Part shown: in pieces, positions 53,540 through 64,000 of the stretch
Layout of the letters: each line of letters begins with the position of its first letter
Numbering within the stretch: position 1 is the first letter of the stretch
From: Physcomitrium patens
Lineage: Eukaryota > Streptophyta > Bryopsida > Funariales > Funariaceae
Reading direction: 5' to 3'
DNA length: 64,000 bases
Assembly: GCF_000002425.4 (NCBI RefSeq)
Contig: NC_037271.1
Span: 4,055,563 to 4,119,562, forward strand
Program-made: the position numbers and the translations under genes
Notes under the pieces: generated by a model
The model's input: the letters and a program-made list of their open reading frames with translations, nothing else
Database searches by the model: none
Told to the model about the DNA's origin: nothing

Positions 53540-56340
53540 ATTCAAGAAAGAATTCAACCACTATTTGGATCAATCTATAGCCTATCACAAATAATTCACT
53601 GATGAAAATTTGGCTAAGAGTTTTATATGCCATTTTAAATCTCTAGTCCAGTCTCATATTTTAATTGTGAAGAAAAAAGATGGATCTTTGCAAATGTATA
53701 TGGACTATTAAGGACTCAACAAGATCACCATTAAGAATAGATATCTTTTACTTTTGATTTTAAAACTTCTTGATCAATTGAATCAAGCAAAGATCTATAT
53801 AAAAATAGATCTACGAAAAGTATATAATCTGATATGTACTAAAAAATGAGATGAATAAAAAATCTCATTTAAAACTAGGTTTGGATATTTTAAATATAAT
53901 GCCATATCTTTTGGACTTACAAATGCACTAATTGCTTTTTAATATCTAATAAACGATGTCTTTTATAATTTTTTAATGATTTTTTTGTTTATTATTTGAA
54001 TAATATGTTAATCTAGTCTAAAAATATAGAAAAGCATAAAGTTTATGTTTATTGTGTAAAACAAAAACTTAGAGATGCAAGGTTATATACCATTTAAAAA
54101 AAATGTGTATTCTATACTAATTAAGTTGACTACTTATGATACATCATTTTCCTAATGATGGATCTATAGAAGATCTTGACTATTATGGATTAAAAGATTT
54201 TAAGAGCAGTGAAAGATGTGCAATGTTTTTTAGACTTTGCCAATTACTATCAAATCTTTGTCAAGAATTTTTTTCAAGTTGTAGCTCTACTTACACGTTT
54301 GACATATACAGATAAATTTAAATTGAATAAAGAAGCCAAAATATTATTTGATATTTTAAAAAAAGAATTTATTTTTGCATCAATCTTATATTGTGTTGAC
54401 TTTTTGAAGGCATTTTTCATGGAAATAGATGCATTAGACTTTGCCTAAGGTACAATATTATTACAAATGAGAACAAATAACAAATTCCATCTAATAGTTT
54501 TTTATTCCAGAAATTTTTTAATAATTGAGATTAATTATGAGATCTACAGCAAAGAATTCTTTACAATTGTGGATTCATTTGAAAAATAGCATCATTATCT
54601 AAAAGGTGCCTTGAGTCTAGTCACCATATATACAAATCACAAGAACCTCAAGTACTTCATGTTGGCACATGTTTTGAATCATCACTAAGTTTATTGGTGT
54701 ATGTCTTTATCAAGATTTGATTTCAAGATCACTTATCAATCCAAAAAAAAATAAGGTTTGTTGAACATCATTTTTGGATGTTCTTATCTTGTACCAAAAG
54801 AAAGAGATGCATCTTTTTATTAACAAAGAATAATTCTTTTGAAGTAGGAGCATTTTCACCTTTAAGCAATAAAATCAATATTGACTATTGATTCAACTTT
54901 TGTTAAGAAAATTCAATCAAGTATGTCCTCTAATCCTTTTGTCTATGATATCAAGAATAATTCTTTTAAATCTTATGATACTTCCAAGTTTAAGTTCAAA
55001 AATAAATTATTCTATTTTAAAAGATAATTATATATTCCAAAAGGTGAAGCATGATTACATATTTTTCAAGCTTATCATGACTTTCTAATAGCCAAAAATA
55101 TTTTATACAACAAGACTTTAGAGATAATAACAAAAAAATTTTGGTGGCTTCAATTGTCAAAGGAAGTCAAAGATTTTGTACAAACATGTGATATTTTTTG
55201 AAGATCCAAAATTCTTCATCATTAACCTTATGGATTTCTTCAACTATTATCCATTTATAAACAACCATGGTCTTCTCTTTCTATAGATTTTATCATAGAT
55301 TGTCCAATCTTAAGTTCATATTATTCTATATTTGTGATAGTAGATTATATTACCAAAATGGTATATTTTATACCATATAAAAAATCTATTATAAGTAAAA
55401 AAATAGCTAAACTGTTCTTTGATAATATCTATTGCTATCATACATTGCCTAAGGATATTATATCAGATAGAAGGATTCAATTTATATCAAGATTTTGGAG
55501 ACTCTTTTTTAAGATTCTAAAGGTGGATATAAAGCTCTCTTTAGCTTTTCATCCTCAAATTGATGGATAAACAGAATGAATAAATCAAGTTTTGAAGCAG
55601 TATTAGAGATGTACCATCAATTATCATCAAGAAGATTAAACAACTCTTTTGCCATTAGCAAAGTTTGTATAAAGTAATTCAATACTTTTTTCTATTCAAT
55701 AAACATCTTTTTTTATTAATTATGGTTATCATCCACAATTTGATACTTTTGACTTTTTAAAAGTTAATAATCTTGCAAGAATATATTTATTAATTATTTG
55801 TCAAAGTTACATGCAACAATAAAGGTGCAGTTAAAAAGAACTCAAGAATGATACAAGATCAATGCAAATTCCTATTGCAAGGAATATTAATAATTTAATA
55901 TGGGTGATAAGATATAGTTACTCTATCATAATATTAAGACTACTTGTTCTTATGATAAGTTGGACTATTTTAAGTTTGGATCTTTTCCTATTTGTGAACA
56001 AGTCAAATTTGTAGCTTATCAATTATATCAACCAAATTCTATGAATTTCTATCCTATAATTTACATATCTCTTTTTGAATCATATAAAACAGTGAATATC
56101 TTGAGAAAAAGATAAATACCACTTCTTTGTATAAAAATAAATAATAATGAAGAGTTGAAGGTAGAAGAAGTCTTAGATTCAATATAGTATCAAAATAGGT
56201 AGGAATATCTTGTTCATTAGCACTGATATGATATTAATAAATATACATGGAAATCAATAAAGAATCTTACAAATGTAACATAGAAAGTTGAGAATTTTTA
56301 TCAACAACATCCATCAAAATCACGATAAATAATAGAAAAT
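53540..56340 (+). pseudogene. beta4 pol relic with chromodomain
   Basis: Reverse transcriptase ([21 protein letters not shown]), RNase H (FLDFANYYQIFVKNF, FFMEIDALDFA), integrase (IVDYITKMVYFIPY, SDRRIQFISRFW, AFHPQIDG) and chromodomain (EEVLDS, YDINKYTWKS, HPSKSR) are all readable across stops. A TAA at 54863-54865 sits exactly where beta1 and beta2 have TGA between RNase H and integrase. Confidence 0.88.
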
Positions 56341-56534
56341 TTTTACCATAAAATAAATAAGATTCAAAGAAGATATTATTCTATCTTTTATCCTTATTTA
56401 TAGCTTTTATGTATTTGTAACACTAAGAAGATAGAAAAGCAATAATCAATAGATTCAACTCAAAGCTTTCATTTGCTAACTTAATAGATAAGACATTGCA
56501 ATTATCACAATTTTTAAAATGACACAATTGAAAT

Positions 56535-56880
56535 GAAGATCGTCAAGAACAACATATCTTTTCTTGAATAGATGGCAAGATATAACATGTGTGGTATCAC
56601 AATCTTAGAAGAGAGTCTTGATATTTGATGTTTTTATTAGAAGTAGGAACAACTCTTGATAGTATTTCAAATATTGTATTTGAAAAGAGTTAGAAAGGCC
56701 TCAACAACAATCAAATAAGAAGATGGTCTTCTTATTCTAATATAAGATACTATTGATGGCTGAGGAGACCTATCAAGTATCTTCAAAGAGAAGAAAGATT
56801 AAAATATGTTACAAATATAATTAATTTTATTTTAGATTATTTCAACATTTGATGACCATTCCTTATGGAACTCGTGCTTA
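56535..56880 (+). pseudogene. beta4 extra-ORF relic
   Basis: Translation across stops gives VWYHNLRRES, LLEVGTTLD, KGLNNNQIRRW and RRPIKYLQ, aligned in order with the beta1/beta2 extra ORF (VWYHDLERDS, LLEVGTTPD, EGLNNDQITGW, ERPYQS). Same place between chromodomain and polypurine tract. Confidence 0.8.
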
Positions 56881-56893
56881 AGAGCAAGGGTAA

Positions 56894-57414
56894 TGATACT
56901 AACATATATATTTACTATAATATTTATTTATATAATTGAATAAAAGCAAATAAAAATAAATTTATCTCATAATATTTTTTAAGAAAGCTTCTTAGAAGAT
57001 ACATAAATACTACTTTGATTCTACATATATTTTTAGTTGATTAATAAATTAAAAACTTGATTAAAAAATTATCTTCATATTAATAGCTTACAAAACAAGC
57101 TAATTATGTAGTGTATATATAAAAAACTTATCTTGAAAGCTAAGATATGTATCTGGCAAAGTCATGGTCTTATAAGACATTACCATATAACTCCGAGTTA
57201 AGAGTATATATAGAGGCAAGACTAAAGCCTTCTTCATTCTTGTCAATGTCTTTTTAGACTTTAATATTATTTTAAGATTTTTTAGTCTTCTTGTCTTTGG
57301 CAATAGCCATTTTAGATTAATACCGTATCATCTTTGAGTGGCTTTCTAGTTCATTTGAATGACTTATAAGTATATTAAGGATTTTTATTTTTTTTAAGAT
57401 TCTTGTCTTTGATA
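56894..57414 (+). mobile_element. beta4 3' LTR
   Basis: 521 bp from TGATACTAAC after a degraded polypurine tract (GAGCAAGGGTAA) to CTTTGATA. TATA at 57208-57220 (GTATATATAGAGG) and a decayed form of the palindrome after it. Confidence 0.8.
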
Positions 57415-58789
57415 TCCTGACACCACTAACAACCATAAGATCTACTCCTCACAATAAAAAGACTTCAAAGAACTTCAAAATTCACAACTAAAGGTGAATG
57501 GATTCATAATCTATTGAAAAAAATGAACTTTGAAGTCATAATACATAGCATCAAGAAGATTGTTTACAAAAAGAGTATCGAGTAAGATATTTCTCATTTC
57601 CAACATCTATTATTTATAGGTGGTGGTTGCTACCTTAATGGACAACTTCCATTATTTAATGAATATATCCATTCAATATTCTACCAAGGCTATCCATTGA
57701 TATCCTATCTATTATAAAAATATGCTTTTAGTATATTTTGTATATTCTTAATATCTTATGTCCATTCATTTACCTTATTTCTTGGCCTTCTTATGTACTA
57801 AGAGTCAACTCTTTGATCAATAGCAATTCACCTAAAGTAATATCTTTTATAATATAAATTATTCTATTTTTACTTTTATATATTTTTTTTATTAATAATA
57901 AAATATAAAATATTTTTAACATATATATATATATATATATATATATTATGATTATTTTAATATTAAATTATAGAATATTAATACATATTTAATTTTAAAA
58001 AATTATTTATTTTTAAATAAAATATTTATGTAATTTTGATAAATATTATAATATCTAAAAAATATTTTGTGCCAAAAATAAATAATTCAAATATTTTTTA
58101 TTAATTAACTTGCCAAAAAAATCTTCTATGGTATGCTTTTGAAACTTATTGTATGTATGTATGTATATATATATATGTGTGTATGTCTATATTAAAAATA
58201 TTTAATTTTTTATAATTTAATTTTTAATAATAAAAATAAAAAATATATTCAAAAAAATAAAATTAATATAAAATAATTATGTGAATTAGTAATATATGTC
58301 ACCAAAAAAATAAGAAGGAAAATATTTGTTGTGCAAGACTTCAAAGTCTAAATTCTGGTACTTTGAACTTAAGCAAGTTCAAAATCAAGTGGGTTGAAAG
58401 CTCCTTTCTAGACTAGGTATTAGTTTAGAATAAGTGCATTGTCACCATAATTTAAGAATAGATGATAATTCTTCTTATTAAATATTTATTTACTAATATT
58501 AATCAAAATAATAATTTACATCAACTAATTTATAAAAAATAATATTAAAGTTAAAAATACATATTAATAATTTTTATTAAAAAGAATTTGGCATCAATTA
58601 CTAGTTGATGTAGATTATATCAAACTTAATTTTAATAGAGGTGGTTATATTGGACTTAGATCAAAAGCAATGAGAGAGACAAAGTAGTGAATTTAAAATA
58701 TAATAAAGATCTAATACTAGTTTAAAGAAAATTAATGCCTCATTAATAAAATTGATAAAAAAATATGTCTTTTAGTCATATATAATATA
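57415..58789. other. AT-rich spacer with a faint copia LTR relic
   Basis: 57513-57860 resembles the copia-1 LTR (TAAGATATTTCTCATTTCCAACA, TATTTATAGGTGGTGGTT, TAGCAATTCACCTAAAGTAATATCTTTTA). The rest is AT-rich with AT runs at 57920-57947 and about 58158-58187 and no gene. Confidence 0.5.
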
Positions 58790-59118
58790 TGTCATGAATT
58801 TAGAATACTGACTGGAAATCTAAACAAGAAGCTCAAGAAGAATCGACAAGAACTAGATTAATCAGATGAGTACAAGAATAACACTAGAGAGGTGAGCTAG
58901 AGCTCTAAGAAGTGTATTGTCGAGACTGAGGATTCCCTCAGTCTCGACTCTTATATATACTACAAGCTAAGAAGCTTCTCAAGTAACTTCCACAAACTTG
59001 GAAGCTTCTCAAGCAGCTTCTACGAGCTTGAAAACTTCTCAAGTAGCTTCTACAAACTACAAAGCCTTTCTAGAACCTTCTACAAACTTCTACAACTTCT
59101 TAGTTTATCTTCTTGACA
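58790..59118 (-). mobile_element. delta LTR (3' in element sense)
   Basis: 329 bp, TGTCATGAAT to CTTCTTGACA in plus reading, followed by the polypurine tract. Contains near-repeats AAGCTTCTCAAGTAGCTTCTAC (58970-59095). Confidence 0.8.
58919..58960 (-). promoter_or_regulatory. delta core promoter: TATA box and palindrome
   Basis: Perfect palindrome 58919-58948 with 13-nt arms (GTCGAGACTGAGG and CCTCAGTCTCGAC) and a 4-nt loop, then 2-3 nt, then TATATATA on the minus strand (about 58951-58959). Same geometry as beta2, unrelated sequence. Confidence 0.65.
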
Positions 59119-59130
59119 TCACCCCCCCTT
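59119..59130 (-). other. delta polypurine tract
   Basis: Minus-strand AAGGGGGGGTGA touching the LTR. Confidence 0.8.
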
Positions 59131-59530
59131 CTTTAGCTTTGAGGTCTCTGAGAAGCACTCCTATTGTGAGTCAGTACCAACATAAGAAGTTGAGAATTTG
59201 TCACATAATGTCTGCAATATGGTCTAATTGTTGTTCGCGTGGCAAGTAGTTCATTGATACTTGTAATCAACGATAATGTCCTACACATTCAATTTCCAAC
59301 CAGGCATGAACTTTCGTGTCTTCATTGTAAAAATGCCTTGCAAACACTCCTTTGGAAAGATCATCATAGGCAGGTTCTACCTCAAATACAATCAATAACA
59401 ACCTATTATTAGGTATCCTTTGTCGTCTTCATGGTACATGCGGTTCTTCATCTCGGGGTCGACTTCATGAGATACTTGGTTGAGAGGACATGATTGGTAT
59501 GGTATCTATCTCTTAGCTATCCATATCAGA
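59131..59530 (-). pseudogene. delta extra-ORF relic
   Basis: A minus-strand frame beginning ATG near 59521 runs with six stops to the polypurine tract. Readable parts: IMSSQPSIS, SRPRDEEPHVP, NNRLLLIVFEVEPAYDDLS, FYNEDTKVHAWLEIE, QLDHIADIM. In order and spacing these parallel beta (RDEDLQERHVLP, RCLVILLEVGTTPDGVPNN, SYEGLNNDQITGWFS, SERIEIRV). Identity is low, so homology is by position and pattern. Confidence 0.55.
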
Positions 59531-59721
59531 CCAAAAAAATCAGTACTAAATATGGAAGAATGGGCTCAGGTTACAGATTTATAGTCTCTATGTCTTTTAG
59601 AGGTTTCTTCTCTCCCTTCTTTATAAGGTCAAGGATTAAGAGGCTTCAAAGAGAAGAGACTTCACTAAAATAAATTTTATCGAAAGGGCTTAGCTTTCTA
59701 AGGATAGCATCGACAAAACTC
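59531..59721. other. delta spacer between pol and extra ORF
   Basis: No clear frame; corresponds to the 95-nt spacer of beta. Confidence 0.4.
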
Positions 59722-61140
59722 CTACACCTTTTGAGATGCATTGATCAGATTTTCTGCTGGTTCCCATGTGTGCTCATTGATATCATAGCCGCTCCGATTC
59801 ACTAGGTACTGCAATTTCTTCCACTTACGCCATGAATTTAGTACCTTTTCTACTTCGTATTCTTTGTGATTCTCAATTTCAATACTAGATGGCGGACATT
59901 GCACTCTTCCAAGAAAAAATGATTCTCGATAAGGTTCCAACAAAGAAACATCAAAGATAGGGTGTACCTTCATAGCAGCCAATAATCCCAAATGGTACCC
60001 CACTAGATTGATTTGCTTTTAGATGACAAATGGTCCCAATCTCCAGTAGTCCAATTTATTACATGGTTGCTTGGTTTTGATATTCCGTCAAACCAGTCAT
60101 ACTTTATCTCCAATTTTGAAAATAAGTGCCTGATTCCAAAATTTGTCTATGGACGCCTTGTAAGCTTCTTGGGCAATTTGCAATTGAAGCTTCAACGTAG
60201 TTTGAAGCTCTGATAGTTGTTTCACAAATCCTTCAGCTACCAGGTTGTTATTGGTTGATGGACTCAACAAATCAAGCTTCGGATGATATCCATAGTTGAA
60301 AAAGAATGGTGTTTGTTGAGTCAATGCATGAAGCATGTTATTATATGCAAACTTGGCTAATGATAGATATGTAGTCCTATCATCTTGCTGATAGTTGATA
60401 TTGCATCGTAAATATTGCTCCAAAATTTGATTCACTCGTTCTGTTTGGCCATCAATTTGAGGATGGAAAGCCAAAGAAAGCTTGATATCCACCTTCAATA
60501 TTTCAAAGAGAGATCTCTAGAACTTTGATACAAATTGGATTCTTCCATCTGACATGATATCATCTGGTAAACCATGATATCAATGCATACTATCAAAAAA
60601 GAGCCTTGTTGTGTCTTTGCTTGATGATGTTTTCTTACAAGGGACAAAGTGTGCCATCTTTGTAAGCCGATCTATTACAACAAAGATGCTGGCAAATGAA
60701 TTCGATGGCGATAGATTTGTAATGAAGTCCATGGAAACTAAAGACCATAGCCGACGTGAAATAGGGAATGGCTGAAGAAGACCATAGAGATGATGATGAA
60801 GGTTCTTGGATCTTGAACAAATGTCACAGGAGAGGACAAAATCCTTGACATCCTTCCACATTTGGGGCCACCAAAAATCTCGAGAAATAAGTACGAAGGT
60901 CTTATTGAATCTAAAATGTTCTACAACTGAAAAGTCGTGTCAAGATTACAGAACTTGGAGTCATGTTGATCCCTTTGGAATATACAACTGCTCTTCAAAG
61001 TATAAAAGATCTCCTTCTACCTTGAACTTGTCATTGTTGATACGTTGTATGATATCAAGGGCTACAAAATCTCCAATAGTCACAGTACATATCTGATTGA
61101 GGAAGTCAGTATTAATTGGTCCTATAGTAGAGCAAAACTT
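59722..61140 (-). pseudogene. delta integrase and chromodomain
   Basis: Core motifs MDFITNLSPS, RLTKMAHFVPCKK, AFHPQIDGQTERVNQILEQY, zinc finger end CDICSRSK, linker, MKVHPIFDVSLLEPY, and chromodomain (VEKVLNSWRKWKKLQYLVNR, YDINEHTWEPAENL). Several stops and frameshifts. Confidence 0.88.
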
Positions 61141-63120
61141 GAATTATTTCGATTTCAACATTGTTCTACATTATTGATCAAACGTTACTTTTTCAGCCTT
61201 TGGCACTAGATACGATCTCCTTGAAAATGCATTGGATAGTCTTTGTTGCTTTTCAGGCCAATAAGTAATAACAAAGATAAACCTGGATAGTAACATATTC
61301 CATTGAACTTGACGACGATTCAAAATCCAAGCCGACATGAAGTACTCCAAATTCTTGTGATCCATATATACAATCAACAAATGCACAGCTCCTTCGAGAA
61401 AGTGACGCCACTCTTAGAAAGAATCGACTATCACAAGAAGTTCTTTATCGTAGATCTCATAGTTGATCTCGACAGTAGAAAACTTCCAAGAATAGAACGC
61501 AACTAAGTGAAGCTTCTTATCTATGCTTATTTGTGAATGTACAGCTTTCATAGCAAAATTTGAAGGATCAGTCTCCAAATAGAAGGCCTTTGCAAAGTCC
61601 GAATGTATCAAGATTGGAGCCATAGTAAATGTCATCTTAAGATCTTGAAATACTTTTTTTGCTAGAAGTTTCCATTTGAGCTTATCTTTACATGTCAACC
61701 AAGTGAATAGAGCAGCAACTTGAGAATATTCCTTGATGAAGATCTGACAAATATTAGTAAAGCCAAGAAAGTATTGTACATCTCTAATTGTCTTTGGAAC
61801 TTCTCATGATATGATTGCTTCTATCTTTTTAGGATCCATCTTCAAGCCTTTCATAGTTACAATGAATCCCAAAAATTCTATCTCAGTTTGGTTAAACAAG
61901 CACTTTTCCAACTTGGTACAAAATCCTCGCTTGCAGAGTTTTTCAAGGACGAGACGAACATATTTTTTATGCTCTTCTACGTTCTTGAAAATATCAAAAT
62001 ATCATCTAAATAGATGATAACAAAATCGTCAAGGTGCTTTCGAAAGATGTTACTGACCATGTGTTGAAAGATCACCGGAGCATTGGTAAGACCGAAAGGC
62101 ATGACATTATATTCAAAATGGCCATACCTTATATGAAAAGTTGTCTTCCATTCGTCTCCTTCTTTGATTTGCACGAGGTTGTAAGCTCCCATTAAATCAA
62201 TCTTTGTAAAGATCCTTGCATGCCTAAGTTACTTTAGAAGACCTGATATCAAAGATAATGGATAACGATTCTTTTTTGTCACCTTGTTGAGACCTTGATA
62301 ATCCACACACATTTGCAACGAGCCATCTTTCTTCTTCATAAATAAGATTGATGCCCCAGTTGGTGACTTTGAATGACAAATGAAGTTCTTGACTAGATTC
62401 TCGTCAATGTACTTCTACAATTCCGCTAACTTCATCTGTGACAAATTGTAGATTGGGCCAAAAGGTGGTTGTGCTCTTTCTTGCAAATCTATGGTACAAT
62501 CGTATGGTCGATGCTTCGATAGCATGTCGACATTCTTCTTTTGAAATACGTCTTCAAAATCCTTATATTACTCCAATATATTTGTTGTCAAATTCTTCTC
62601 TCCACTAGTTGAAGTCGCACAAATAACAAATGGTGTGCCTTCCTTGGACAATGTTACAAATGCTCTTACTCCAATAAATAAGGGTTTTTTGATTTGAAAT
62701 CTTTTAACAGGCTTACTCTCAAAATGTTCTATAAAAAATGTCATCCTTCATAACTTCCAATCTATGGATGGATTATGCATTTCTAACCAAGAAAGACAAA
62801 GAATAATAGAATTTGATGGGATTCTAATAATATTGAAAATAATATAACTACTATGGTCTTTAAACATCACTTCTATAGGTTCTAATTCATGGGTGACACT
62901 ACCAAACAATAAAGGTTGTCCATCTATTACTTCTATGTGAACAAGTTTAGATTTTTGTATTAGAAGAATCTCGTGATATTTAGCAAATTCTTTGTCTAAA
63001 AAGCAAGCATATGCTCCTGAATATAATAATGCTAAAGTTTTTAGTTTTTGAGGGCCAAAAAAATAAAAGAATGGTAAAATAATGGGCAGGCTGAGCAAAA
63101 AGAGAGGAACCTGATTGTTG
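61141..63120 (-). pseudogene. delta protease, reverse transcriptase and RNase H
   Basis: Protease with LLYSGAYACFLDKEFAK (active-site Asp changed to Tyr), reverse transcriptase with [17 protein letters not shown] and [11 protein letters not shown], RNase H with LETDPSNFAMKAV and YEIYDKELLVI. Broken into at least four frames. Confidence 0.88.
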
Positions 63121-63927
63121 TTGTGGTATTGAATTGTTTAGCCAAAAGGTCCCTATTGTGACTAAGCATCTTTTTTTTCCTGAACAAACGTGCATGTGGT
63201 CCTGATAATGTGTCGATTTTGCTTCTTGAGGCAGTTTTCAGCTTTGTGGCCTTCTTCATCGTAATATAAGCATAGTCTTTCTTCCATACATTATTTTTTT
63301 TCTACTAGACTTAGGGATTTGACATGTACCACATCAATTTGTATGTCTTCTATCTCTGAATATGAATTCAAGCTGCTTGGTGATATAGTTGGAGCATGAC
63401 AAGCCATATGTTGTCTTAAGCGTTGGTCTTGGGACATTGGAAGAAACAATTATCGTACTTCACAGCTTGGCTAATGGCTTCGTTGAGCGTTCGTGGATTG
63501 AGAAGAGATAATAACAAATCCTTTACATTGTCCCTCAAGCTCTAATAAAATTGACTCATCAATGCTTCCTCGTCCCAATTGATATCTCACGCTAATTGTC
63601 TGAAATCTGATGTGTAGACTAATACAAAACATGCCCCTTATCGTAACGACTGGATCTTTGTTGTAGCCCATCGTGCCTTGTCATGTTTGCCAAATGCTTT
63701 TACAAACACCTCCAAAAAAGTTTCAAATTTGTTTAAAATTGATGATCTTTTCTCAAACAAAGGAACAAACCATGATAGAGCTTACCCCGTGAGCAAAGTT
63801 CCAACTAGTCCAACATGTGACTCCTCCATCGGATAGTGTTCGGGCTATAAAGCTGTTATCAATCTAATTTGATTGACAAAAACTCAAAACTTGGAACGCT
63901 GAATTTGATTGACAAAACCTCAAAACT
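63121..63927 (-). pseudogene. delta gag relic
   Basis: A knuckle-like CYYDEEGHKAENC stretch near 63230-63290 (second Cys changed to Tyr), then capsid fragments (NW-DEEALMSQF-like near 63550-63600). The end contains a 28-bp direct duplication (TTTGATTGACAAAA(A/C)CTCAAAACTT) at 63870-63925. Confidence 0.65.
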
Positions 63928-64000
63928 TATTTTCTCCCTAACCTTATCCTCTGAATTTCTTCAATCTTCCGTCTTGGATCCGAAATTAGCTCCCATCGTC
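63928..64000 (-). mobile_element. alpha2-type LTR fragment at window edge
   Basis: Matches 8393-8465 (and 15714-15786) of the alpha2 LTR: CCTAACCTTATCCTCTGAAT, TTCTTCAATCTTCCGTCTT. It starts in mid-LTR, so it is a truncated copy or a recombination junction, not an insertion end. Confidence 0.85.

Larger units (their letters stand above)
52944..57414 (+). mobile_element. beta4, decayed chromovirus on the plus strand
   Basis: Partial 5' LTR (52944 to about 53135), gag relic, pol relic (53540-56330), extra-ORF relic, polypurine tract and 3' LTR (56894-57414). Protease and much of gag are deleted. Transition-type stops are scattered throughout. It ends near copia-2, into which it seems to have inserted. 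Confidence 0.88.
58790..63927 (-). mobile_element. delta, second chromovirus family, truncated
   Basis: Minus-strand element: gag, protease, reverse transcriptase, RNase H, integrase, chromodomain, extra-ORF relic, polypurine tract, LTR 58790-59118. The 5' LTR is absent because the element stops at about 63927 against an alpha2-type LTR fragment. The pol protein is clearly related to beta but much diverged. Confidence 0.88.

Overview
The window reads as a nuclear plant chromosome segment, most likely from a moss. The reasons are a spliced plant-type inositol monophosphatase gene, an intronless CLE signalling-peptide gene whose C-terminus ends RLVPTGPNPLHN, overall AT-rich sequence, and a large load of Ty3/gypsy chromoviruses and Ty1/copia elements. 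The moss assignment is inference; land plant is well supported. About 75 percent of the window is retrotransposon sequence, mostly nested. I use local family names: alpha (Ty3, LTRs starting TGTCGTG), beta and delta (Ty3 chromoviruses with a chromodomain) and copia-1.

Layout. 1-17762 is a four-deep nest: a beta fragment (beta0, 17494-17762) holds alpha1 (window start to 17493); the 3' LTR of alpha1 holds beta1 (2281-17332); the gag of beta1 holds alpha2 (7730-16387). A solo alpha LTR follows (17961-19762). At 21.4-24.3 kb lies the only recognisable multi-exon host gene, inositol monophosphatase, nine coding exons on the + strand. 24.3-29.6 kb is intergenic, with faded alpha and beta relics and AT/GT microsatellites. 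29626-41294 is a copia element (copia-1) split by beta2 (32861-39234). 42.4-48.9 kb is low-copy DNA with a few tentative exons, followed by the CLE gene (48911-49312, minus). 50.0-52.9 kb is a second broken copia copy containing a small inverted-repeat composite made of beta pieces. 52944-57414 is beta4, a heavily mutated + strand chromovirus. 58790-63927 is delta, minus strand, truncated against an alpha2-type LTR fragment at the window end.

How the parts work. The Ty3 elements carry gag, protease, reverse transcriptase, RNase H and integrase, mostly ruined by C-to-T type nonsense changes. Beta and delta add a C-terminal chromodomain and, between pol and the polypurine tract, an extra reading frame of about 150 codons that I do not recognise. 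The beta LTR has a TATA box, then a 13-4-13 palindrome, then a predicted transcript start whose first 11 nt are exactly complementary to 11 nt lying 2 nt inside the LTR. That is the layout of Tf1-type self-priming rather than tRNA priming. Alpha2 instead has a site matching the 3' end of tRNA-Trp, and copia-1 has one matching the anticodon region of initiator tRNA-Met. The host monophosphatase gene carries a perfect 48-bp inverted copy of its exon 3/intron 3 junction in intron 7.

Limits: all alignments were done by eye, exon borders are read from splice consensus and protein similarity, and family ages or copy numbers cannot be judged from this window.
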